Assembly (NCBI GenBank): GCA_030622125.1
Contig: JAUXGM010000064.1
Location: 1-12,253, forward strand
DNA: 12,253 nucleotides
Source of the DNA: a bacterium
Lineage (GTDB): Bacteria > AUK180
Direction: 5' to 3'
The notes beneath the pieces were generated by a model that had not been told where the DNA came from, did not search any database, and was given only the letters and a program-made list of their open reading frames with translations. Of the stretch, positions 1 to 5,096 are shown piece after piece (position 1 is the stretch's first letter; each line of letters opens with the position of its first letter). The position numbers and the translations under genes were made by a program.

Positions 1-18
1 AAAAAATTCATCTTTCTC

Positions 19-47
19 TTGACAAAAAAACGCCATTAGATTATTAT
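19..47 (+). promoter_or_regulatory. Candidate sigma-70-type promoter upstream of the AbiF unit
   Basis: TTGACA at 19-24 and TATTAT at 42-47 are separated by 17 bases, five or six of six consensus at each box. A transcript would begin near 54 and run through 54-118, where I find no gene, into the next promoter. It could be a second promoter for the AbiF unit, or could serve a small RNA that I cannot delimit. The stretch 1-118 otherwise shows nothing I can support. Confidence 0.45.
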
Positions 48-118
48 ATTGATAACTTCGTTCTTTCTAATATTTTTACCTTTAAAAAGTCCAATATGTT
101 GAGACACCAGACAAAAAC

Positions 119-147
119 TTGACAAAATCTAATTTTTTGTTTATAAT
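119..147 (+). promoter_or_regulatory. Consensus promoter of the hairpin RNA and AbiF-family gene
   Basis: TTGACA at 119-124 and TATAAT at 142-147 are both perfect and exactly 17 bases apart. The start point should fall around 153-155, directly before the hairpin at 156-197. The main product is therefore expected to be a short RNA, with the protein gene reached only by transcripts that pass the hairpin and T-run. Confidence 0.85.
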
Positions 148-153
148 TATACA

Positions 154-204
154 ACATACCCATCACGCCTCTCAACGATGCGCAATTTGATGGGTATTTT
201 TTTT
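154..204 (+). ncRNA. AbiF-associated structured RNA (abiF-motif-like), also an intrinsic terminator
   Basis: A perfect 10-bp stem (156-165 with 188-197) encloses a 22-base loop, in which CGC 166-168 can pair with GCG 180-182 to leave a C-rich apical loop at 169-179. A run of eight T (197-204) follows. With the consensus promoter at 119-147 this predicts a transcript of about 50 nt ending at the T-run, immediately before the ATG at 205. A conserved RNA upstream of abiF genes is described (the 'abiF RNA motif'), and AbiF has been reported as a toxin with an RNA antitoxin. I match this one by position, architecture and remembered loop sequence, not by a covariance-model search. A simple attenuator for the downstream gene is the main alternative, and it could be both. 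Confidence 0.75.
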
Positions 205-1068
205 ATGAAATATAATAAGCCTGCGAAATCATTACCGAAACAAATCCAATTATTAAGAGAACGAGATTTATTAATTACTAATGAAGATTTTACAATAAAT
301 ATATTAAAAAATGTGAATTATTATAGAATAAGTGCTTACTTTTCCCCTTTTCAAAAGATTAAAGATAAATTTATCCCCGACACTACTTTTGATAATATTT
401 TTAATCTGTATAAATTTGATAGGAATTTAAGAATATTGTTTTTTGACTTTTTAGAAATTATTGAGATTTCAATTAGAACAAAAGTTGCATATTATCTTGC
501 AAATAAATATGATAAATTCGGATATATAAGAAAAGATATATATAACCAATTTTTTAAATATGAAGAATGGTTTAGTAAACTTGAAATTAATATTAAGAAA
601 TCCCAAGAAATTTTTGTAAAACATTATAAAACAAAATATACCAAAGAAAAATATTTACCAATATGGATGATGGTTGAAATAATATCTTTTGGCAGTCTTT
701 CAGTATTTTATAATCATTTGAAAAATGCTGATAAACAAAAAATATCAAGGGATAATTATGGAGTTGATAAAAAAATTTTATCTTCATGGTTACATTCGTT
801 AGTATATATTAGAAATTTATGTGCACACCATAGCCGTTTATGGAATAGAATTCTTTCCATATCCCCAAAGAAACCAAAAAAAGAGGATATCTGGAAAAAT
901 TTTCCGGGAAATAAAATATTCACAATTCTTTTAATTTTTAAAAGGTTGTCCCCTGATCAAAATTACTGGAATCATTGGAAAAATAAACTTTATATTTTAA
1001 TTAACAAATATAAAGAAGTAAAAATAGAATCAATGGGATTTCCTGAGAATTGGAAAAAAATATTATAA
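205..1068 (+). CDS. AbiF/AbiD (Abi_2) family HEPN protein, probable RNase toxin
   Basis: This 287-residue protein belongs to the Abi_2 family of abortive-infection proteins. The N-terminal part has the family pattern (an inner stretch with NYYRISAY, then LYKFDRNLR and IEISIRTKVAYYL). The HEPN catalytic motif is RNLCAHHSRLWNR, with R203-X4-H208 when counted from the ATG at 205. The C-terminus has the family-typical MGFPENW. HEPN proteins of this kind act as dimeric RNases in phage defence or toxin-antitoxin modules. An in-frame ATG at 178 lies in the loop of the upstream hairpin RNA and would add nine residues coded by that RNA, so I prefer 205. No Shine-Dalgarno is present, because eight T directly precede the ATG. 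The gene is more AT-rich than glyQ (13 and 10 G/C per 60 at 301-360 and 541-600, versus 28 and 21 at 1741-1800 and 2281-2340), which suggests transfer. Confidence 0.88.
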   Translation: MKYNKPAKSLPKQIQLLRERDLLITNEDFTINILKNVNYYRISAYFSPFQKIKDKFIPDTTFDNIFNLYKFDRNLRILFFDFLEIIEISIRTKVAYYLANKYDKFGYIRKDIYNQFFKYEEWFSKLEINIKKSQEIFVKHYKTKYTKEKYLPIWMMVEIISFGSLSVFYNHLKNADKQKISRDNYGVDKKILSSWLHSLVYIRNLCAHHSRLWNRILSISPKKPKKEDIWKNFPGNKIFTILLIFKRLSPDQNYWNHWKNKLYILINKYKEVKIESMGFPENWKKIL

Positions 1069-1093
1069 AAATTATAAATTATTCAAAAAAAAG

Positions 1094-1122
1094 TTGACAA
1101 AAGTATAAAAATATGATACAAT
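1094..1122 (+). promoter_or_regulatory. Promoter of the RRM protein gene
   Basis: TTGACA at 1094-1099 and TACAAT at 1117-1122 are separated by 17 bases, and TGA before the -10 box makes it an extended -10. The start point is expected near 1129, giving a leader of about 90 bases. The promoter begins only 25 bases after the AbiF stop, so the RRM gene has independent transcription. Confidence 0.85.
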
Positions 1123-1128
1123 CCAAAT

Positions 1129-1207
1129 AAGTTATTTTTTTGATAACGCTTTCTTGTGTTTGAGGAACTTAGGAATTCTTCTTAGGTTTGTTAGAACACA
1201 GTGAAAC
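1129..1207 (+). promoter_or_regulatory. Structured 5' leader of the RRM protein mRNA
   Basis: Three pairings fit this leader: a 5'-terminal stem GTTAT 1131-1135 with ATAAC 1143-1147; an outer stem TGTGTT 1155-1160 with AACACA 1195-1200; and inside it GAGGAA 1162-1167 with TTCTTC 1176-1181 (one G-U). TTAGG also occurs twice (1169-1173 and 1183-1187 by position in the loop region). The ribosome binding site AGGAGG 1208-1213 stays just outside the outer stem. Bacterial RRM genes are often cold-regulated through long leaders, so a temperature-responsive or autoregulated leader is possible. That part is inference. Confidence 0.45.
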
Positions 1208-1217
1208 AGGAGGATAA

Positions 1218-1454
1218 ATGCAAGGAAGCAAACTTTATGTTGGAAACTTAAATTACGATGCGACTGAAGATCAGTTAAAGGAATTATTTGCAGAATTTGG
1301 AACAGTCCAAAGTGTAGTAATTATTCCGAGGAAAGGATTTGGATTTGTTGAGCTATCTTCACCCGAAGAAGCCGAGAAAGCCAAAAATGAACTTAATGAA
1401 AAAGACTTTCAGGGAAGGCCTCTTCGAATTGACGAAGCCAAACCAAAAAGGTAA
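1218..1454 (+). CDS. Single-RRM RNA-binding protein
   Basis: This 78-residue protein is one RNA recognition motif with almost nothing else. RNP2 is LYVGNL at residues 6-11 and RNP1 is KGFGFVEL at 39-46, including the two aromatic positions that stack on RNA bases. The alpha-1 segment (ATEDQLKELFAEFG) and the C-terminal beta strand (RPLRIDEA) are intact. The loop between beta-2 and beta-3 is short (IIPRKGFGF), lacking the usual longer basic loop before RNP1. Stand-alone RRM proteins of this size are known in cyanobacteria and many other bacteria, where they bind single-stranded RNA and are often cold-induced. The ATG has AGGAGG at 1208-1213, four bases away. The gene has its own promoter and terminator and is monocistronic. 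Confidence 0.93.
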   Translation: MQGSKLYVGNLNYDATEDQLKELFAEFGTVQSVVIIPRKGFGFVELSSPEEAEKAKNELNEKDFQGRPLRIDEAKPKR

Positions 1455-1481
1455 ATTATAATTTTCATTTTTGAAAGTTCG

Positions 1482-1524
1482 AGCCGGGGCAGTTTTTTTT
1501 AAAAGCTGTTCCGGCTTTTTTTTT
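1482..1524 (+). terminator. Strong intrinsic terminator after the RRM gene
   Basis: An 11-bp stem (1482-1492 with 1506-1516, two G-U pairs) is extended by T/A pairing of 1494-1497 with 1501-1504 and followed by nine T (1516-1524). It separates the RRM transcript from the glyQ promoter, which starts nine bases later. Confidence 0.93.
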
Positions 1525-1532
1525 GAAAAAAT

Positions 1533-1561
1533 TTGTTATTTTATTTTAAATTTGATATAAT
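1533..1561 (+). promoter_or_regulatory. Promoter of the glyQ operon (predicts leaderless mRNA)
   Basis: TTGTTA at 1533-1538 and a perfect TATAAT at 1556-1561 are separated by 17 bases, with TGA ahead of the -10 box. The usual start-point distance places the first nucleotide at about 1567-1569, which is the ATG of glyQ itself. No Shine-Dalgarno is present upstream of that ATG. Confidence 0.75.
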
Positions 1562-1566
1562 AAAAT

Positions 1567-2427
1567 ATGAGTATAACATTTCAGGATTTAATATTTAAGT
1601 TGCAATTATTTTGGAAAAATCAAGGTGCAAGTGTTATACTGCCTTATGATGAGATGATGGGTGCAGGAACATTTCACCCCGGAACATTTTTTAATGCACT
1701 GAATAAAAAACCGTATTCCTGCTGTTATATTCAGCCCTGTCGCCGACCCAAGGATGGAAGATATGGTGAAAATCCCAATAGGTGGCAGCGTTATTTTCAA
1801 TTTCAGGTTTTAATCCACCCTGTACCGGAAAATATTCAGGAGATATATTTTAACAGTTTAAAGGATATTGGAATTGATATTGATGCTCATGATATTAAGC
1901 TCATAGAGGACAATTGGGAATCACCGACACTTGGTGCCTATGGTGTTGGGTGGGAAGTATGGCTTGATGGTATGGAGATAACACAATATACCTATTTTCA
2001 GCAGATAGGTGGGATACAACTTGATAACACCCCTATTGAGATTACTTATGGACTTGAAAGGATCGCACTTTTCATTCAGAATAAAAAATCAATAAAAGAT
2101 ATTATGTGGTCAAAAGATTTAAGTTACGGTGATCTTAATCTTGATCTTGAAGTGGATGGTTCTTACTACAATTTCGAACATTCAGAACCGAATGTTTTAT
2201 TTGAACTCTATAATATTTATGAAAAAGAGGCACAAAGAATGCTTGAATGCGAAAACATTTATTCGGCTTATGATAACCTTTTAAAATGTTCGCATACCTT
2301 TAACTTATTGGATGCCAGAGGAGTAATTTCTGTTTCGGAAAGAGCCGGTTACATTAAAAAAATTAGATCAATTGCATCAAAAGTTGCAAGTTTATATTTG
2401 AAAAGAGAGAATAATAATGGAAATTAA
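1567..2427 (+). CDS. glyQ: Glycyl-tRNA synthetase alpha subunit
   Basis: This 286-residue protein is the class II catalytic alpha subunit of the alpha2-beta2 (bacterial) glycyl-tRNA synthetase, which activates glycine with ATP. Family landmarks are contiguous: GAGTFHPGTF, the motif-2 region QPCRRPKDGRYGENPNR, YFQFQV, EDNWESPTLGAYGVGWEVW, GMEITQYTYFQQ and the motif-3 GLERIALFIQ, ending with FNLLDARGVISVSER. Length is close to the usual 290-300. The beta subunit (glyS), normally adjacent and needed for tRNA binding, is absent from the window; the next genes are DUF4388 and butyrate kinase. The start at 1567 coincides with the predicted transcription start, and no later Met gives a full family N-terminus, so translation is probably leaderless. 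The stop overlaps the next gene by 11 bases. Confidence 0.97.
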   Translation: MSITFQDLIFKLQLFWKNQGASVILPYDEMMGAGTFHPGTFFNALNKKPYSCCYIQPCRRPKDGRYGENPNRWQRYFQFQVLIHPVPENIQEIYFNSLKDIGIDIDAHDIKLIEDNWESPTLGAYGVGWEVWLDGMEITQYTYFQQIGGIQLDNTPIEITYGLERIALFIQNKKSIKDIMWSKDLSYGDLNLDLEVDGSYYNFEHSEPNVLFELYNIYEKEAQRMLECENIYSAYDNLLKCSHTFNLLDARGVISVSERAGYIKKIRSIASKVASLYLKRENNNGN

Positions 2428-2770
2428 GGGTAATCTTTCGGATTTAAGTTTAGATACATTATTTAACCTTATTAAATTACAAGAACGGGTAGGGTATCTT
2501 ACAATAACAAGAGACGACCAAACAGCTATCTTGTATTTTGAGAACGGTAACCTTATTGGAGCAACCTGCGGAAAAATTCAGGGAGAAGAAGTTATCTACA
2601 TTATTGCAGATTGGAATTCAGGCAGCTATCAATTTTCAGATAGGTTAATGCTATCCGTTAATAACATAAATAAAAACGGACTTATGATATTCAAGGAAGG
2701 AATGAGAAAATTTTTTGTTTATTCATCGTTAAACAAGATCAATGTTTTTAAAAAGGAGGATGACAATTGA
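2417..2770 (+). CDS. DUF4388 (PatA N-terminal-like) protein
   Basis: This 117-residue protein is a single DUF4388 domain: MEIKGNLSDLSLDTLFNLIKLQ, then the hydrophobic strand pattern GYLTI, AILYFENGNLIGATCG, GEEVIYIIADWNSGSYQFSD. In other proteins the domain sits at the N-terminus of response-regulator-like or type-IV-pilus/gliding-associated proteins and is thought to mediate protein contacts; no enzymatic residues are evident. It overlaps glyQ by 11 bases and its TGA overlaps the TTG start of the kinase gene by two bases, so it is translationally coupled on both sides. Only a weak purine stretch (GAGAGA, 2405-2410) serves as ribosome binding site. Its role between a tRNA synthetase and a butyrate kinase is unknown. 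Confidence 0.8.
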   Translation: MEIKGNLSDLSLDTLFNLIKLQERVGYLTITRDDQTAILYFENGNLIGATCGKIQGEEVIYIIADWNSGSYQFSDRLMLSVNNINKNGLMIFKEGMRKFFVYSSLNKINVFKKEDDN

Positions 2771-3846
2771 AAGAATTACTTCTTATCATTAATCCCGGAT
2801 CAACATCTACAAAATGTGCGGTTTACTCCATGAAAAATAGTAAGATTGTCTTTGAAGAGGAATTGAAACATAACAGAGAGGAACTTGAAACATTCGGTAA
2901 ACTTATTGATCAAACCGAATTCAGAAAAAAATTGATCCTGAATATCATTTTAAAAAACGGTTATTCAAGTAAAGATTTTGCAGCAATTGTAGGTCGCGGC
3001 GGCTTGGTGCATCCTTGTGAGGGCGGGGCATATAAAGTAAATGAAAAGATGATCGCAGAATTATCCGAGTGTAGGTATGGAACTCATGCTTCTAACCTGG
3101 GTGCGATCATTTCGAATAAAATTGGAAAGGAATGGAGCATTGATGCTTTTATTGTCGATCCTGTAACGGTAGATGAATTTAATCCGCTTGCGTATGTTTC
3201 AGGCTTCAAGGGAATAGAAAGAAAATCACGATCCCATGCTTTGAATATTAGACAAGTTGCCCGTTTGGTTGCCGATAAAATAGGTAAAAAGTTTGAGGAG
3301 ATAAATTTTATCGGTATCCATATTGGTGGTGGTATTTCCGTTGTGGCAATAGAAAAAGCAAAATTTATTGATACGAATAATGCACTTTTAGGTGACGGAC
3401 CTTTTTCGTCGGAGCGTGCAGGCACCCTTCCATTGGAAGGCATTATAGATATGGCATACTCAGGAAAATATACAAAAGAGCAATTAAGAAAAATATTGTC
3501 GAAAAAAGCGGGACTATTTTCATATCTTGGAACTTCGAATTTTTTAGAGATACTTGATAGAATAAAAAGTGGTGATGAAAATGCAAAGTTCATTGTTGAT
3601 GCATTTGCCTACCGTATCGCAAAAACTATTGGGGAAATGGCAACTGTTTTGAAAGGAAAAATTGATGCAATCTTTTTTACCGGCGGAATAGCCAGATCGG
3701 AATATATTATAAATATTTTAAAGGAACGGATCTCTTTTATTGCAAAGACTTATGTTATTTCCGGTCAGTATGAAATGACCGCACTTGGCAGAAATATTGA
3801 AATGGTATTAAATGGTTTACAGGAGATAAAAAAATATGAGTATTAA
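2767..3846 (+). CDS. buk: Butyrate kinase (or branched-chain acyl kinase)
   Basis: The 359-residue protein is a member of the acetate/butyrate kinase (ASKHA) family, which converts butyryl-phosphate and ADP to butyrate and ATP. Motifs: the phosphate-1 loop INPGSTSTK (residues 8-16), VGRGGLVHP (75-83), HASNLGA, DPVTVDEF (131-138), the phosphate-2 segment HIGGGISV (185-192), GPFSSERAG and the adenosine loop FTGGIA (304-309). GRGG and DPVxVDE favour butyrate over acetate kinase; isobutyrate or other branched acids are possible substrates. The start is TTG, supported by AGGAGG at 2754-2759 seven bases upstream; it overlaps the DUF4388 stop (TTGA). The usual partner phosphotransbutyrylase (ptb) is not in the window. 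It ends inside the next gene with an 11-base overlap. Confidence 0.94.
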   Translation: MKELLLIINPGSTSTKCAVYSMKNSKIVFEEELKHNREELETFGKLIDQTEFRKKLILNIILKNGYSSKDFAAIVGRGGLVHPCEGGAYKVNEKMIAELSECRYGTHASNLGAIISNKIGKEWSIDAFIVDPVTVDEFNPLAYVSGFKGIERKSRSHALNIRQVARLVADKIGKKFEEINFIGIHIGGGISVVAIEKAKFIDTNNALLGDGPFSSERAGTLPLEGIIDMAYSGKYTKEQLRKILSKKAGLFSYLGTSNFLEILDRIKSGDENAKFIVDAFAYRIAKTIGEMATVLKGKIDAIFFTGGIARSEYIINILKERISFIAKTYVISGQYEMTALGRNIEMVLNGLQEIKKYEY

Positions 3847-4411
3847 TGATATGGTTTTTTTAAAGGGGAAGAATATTTACTTGCGTCCTCCGGAAAAAGA
3901 GGATCTTTCAATTTTTACTCGCTGGCTCAACGATGAGAGAATAAGATTATATACAACACGGAGAAAACCTTTAACATTAGTAATGGAAGAAAAAATAATT
4001 GAAAATTTTAATAATGACCATAAGGTGTTTTTTGTAATATGCGAATCAGCATCAACGAAGCCGATTGGTACCATTGATTATCGGCTCAATTGGGTGAATA
4101 GACGAGCAGAACTCGGTATAATGATCGGTGAAATTGATATTCAAAACAAAGGTTATGGAAGGGAATCGTTGGAGATCTTTCTTAAATATGGTTTTGATAC
4201 ACTGAACCTGCACAAGATCTGCCTTGAAGTCTATGATTTTAATGAAAGAGCAATTCATCTTTATGAATCATTGGGATTTAAAGTTGAGGGGCATTTCAGA
4301 AAACACTCCTTTAAAAATGGGAAATATGTTGATCTTATTTATATGGGATTATTTAAAGAAGATTTGAAAAAAGTAAAAAGGCGAACCCTGCCCAGGGAAG
4401 AGCCTTCCTGA
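3836..4411 (+). CDS. RimJ/RimL-like GNAT acetyltransferase
   Basis: This 191-residue protein has the GNAT fold typical of acetyl-CoA:protein or amino-group N-acetyltransferases. It opens with IYLRPPEKEDLSIFTRWLND, followed by IGTIDYRLNWVNRRAELGIMI, the acetyl-CoA pyrophosphate loop QNKGYG (residues 103-108) and the motif-B segment KICLEVYDFNERAIHLYESLGF before the closing strand. Relatives act on ribosomal protein N-termini, polyamines (SpeG) or sugar amines, and the substrate cannot be read from sequence. The ATG has AGGAG at 3821-3825, ten bases upstream; an ATG five codons later (3851) is less well placed. The last 12 or so residues, rich in K, R and E, are coded by a hairpin that overlaps the end of the convergent sugar transferase. 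Confidence 0.88.
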   Translation: MSINDMVFLKGKNIYLRPPEKEDLSIFTRWLNDERIRLYTTRRKPLTLVMEEKIIENFNNDHKVFFVICESASTKPIGTIDYRLNWVNRRAELGIMIGEIDIQNKGYGRESLEIFLKYGFDTLNLHKICLEVYDFNERAIHLYESLGFKVEGHFRKHSFKNGKYVDLIYMGLFKEDLKKVKRRTLPREEPS

Positions 4412-5024
4412 AAGGAAAGGAAATTTTTCCAAAAACCCTTTCCCCGATCATAAATATTGTTTTAAAAAGATAAGTTATATACAAAGAAAAAGAAATATTT
4501 TTTATCCAAAAGAGATCCCACACCAATTTTTCTTCGGGTAAAGAATAATAATCTCCCTCAACCTGAGCTATCCCGGACATTCCCGGATTTACAAGAAACC
4601 TCTTTTCATAATCATCAATTCGTAGAAGGTTTTTATAAAATCTTATAGGTCTAACCGGACGTGGTCCAATGAATGACATTTCTCCCTTTATAATATTGAT
4701 AAGTTGTGGAAGTTCATCAAGTTTTGAATATCTTATAACCTTACCGATAAAAGTTTCAAGTCCCAAATTTTTATCAAGAAGTTTACTATTAACCATTTTT
4801 TCCGCTCCGATCTTTAATGTTCTAAACTTATACATAATAAATCGTCGCCCAAATTTACCAATTCGTACTCCTTTGTAAAAAATCGGCTTGAATGGCTCAG
4901 TAATAAAGATCATCAACCCTATAATTATAAAAACGGGAAGAAGCATTATAAAAAAGATTAAGGCAGTTAGTTTCTCCAATATCCTCATTTCACTATAGTG
5001 CTTGCAAATTCTATGCCAGTGCAT
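4353..5024 (-). CDS. Undecaprenyl-phosphate sugar phosphotransferase (bacterial sugar transferase family)
   Basis: The 223-residue protein is a small monotopic phosphoglycosyl transferase of the WcaJ/PglC type. It moves a sugar-1-phosphate from a UDP-sugar to undecaprenyl phosphate at the inner membrane face, the first step of exopolysaccharide, O-antigen or glycan assembly. A hydrophobic segment at residues 20-41 contains the kinking proline (P30). It is followed by FIMYKFRTL (62-70), the catalytic SKLDELPQL with D103-E104, GEMSFIGPRPVRP (114-126) and NPGMSGIAQVEG (146-157). It lacks the multi-helix N-terminal half of WcaJ. The start could be 5024 or the ATG at 4988; neither has a Shine-Dalgarno. 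The C-terminal tail ALPWAGFAFLLFSNLL does not look like the family and is coded across a hairpin. It follows the two-component pair on the same strand. Confidence 0.92.
   Translation of the reverse strand: MHWHRICKHYSEMRILEKLTALIFFIMLLPVFIIIGLMIFITEPFKPIFYKGVRIGKFGRRFIMYKFRTLKIGAEKMVNSKLLDKNLGLETFIGKVIRYSKLDELPQLINIIKGEMSFIGPRPVRPIRFYKNLLRIDDYEKRFLVNPGMSGIAQVEGDYYSLPEEKLVWDLFWIKNISFSLYITYLFKTIFMIGERVFGKISFPFRKALPWAGFAFLLFSNLL
4371..4406 (-). terminator. Candidate minus-strand terminator inside the two convergent gene ends
   Basis: On the minus strand AAGGC (4406-4402) can pair with GCCTT (4382-4378) around an inner CCCT/AGGG stem (4397-4394 with 4389-4386), followed by TTTTTACTTTTTT (4379-4367). 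It would end the kinase-regulator-transferase transcription unit. The T-run falls before the transferase stop codon (4353), so the hairpin also codes the tails of both genes. The stem is short and interrupted, so this is tentative. Confidence 0.35.
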
Positions 5025-5080
5025 AAGTTATGTTATTTTGGTGAAAAAAAGTATGTTAAGATATCATTGAACAAATATGT

Positions 5081-5096
5081 GCAAAATAATTACCTC
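5081..5096 (-). promoter_or_regulatory. Candidate sigma-54 promoter upstream of the sugar transferase
   Basis: On the minus strand GG (5094-5093) and GC (5082-5081) are separated by exactly ten bases, and the -12 element reads TTTTGCA, matching the TTGC part of the sigma-54 consensus. The -24 element is AGGTAA rather than TGGCAC, so the match is partial. The site directly follows the stop codon of the sigma-54 activator gene and would start transcription near 5069, some 45 bases before the transferase ATG at 5024. Confidence 0.35.

Noticed and set aside
178-204. ATG at 178 as the start of the AbiF protein
   Set aside because: It lies in the loop of the hairpin RNA and would add nine residues coded by it; the ATG at 205 fits the family N-terminus better.
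1567-1569. A glycine T-box or riboswitch ahead of glyQ
   Set aside because: Only about 40 bases separate the previous terminator from the ATG, and the promoter fills them; no leader RNA can fit.
3084-3593. 169-residue minus-strand open frame
   Set aside because: It lies wholly antisense to a fully conserved butyrate kinase and shows no domain or ribosome binding site.
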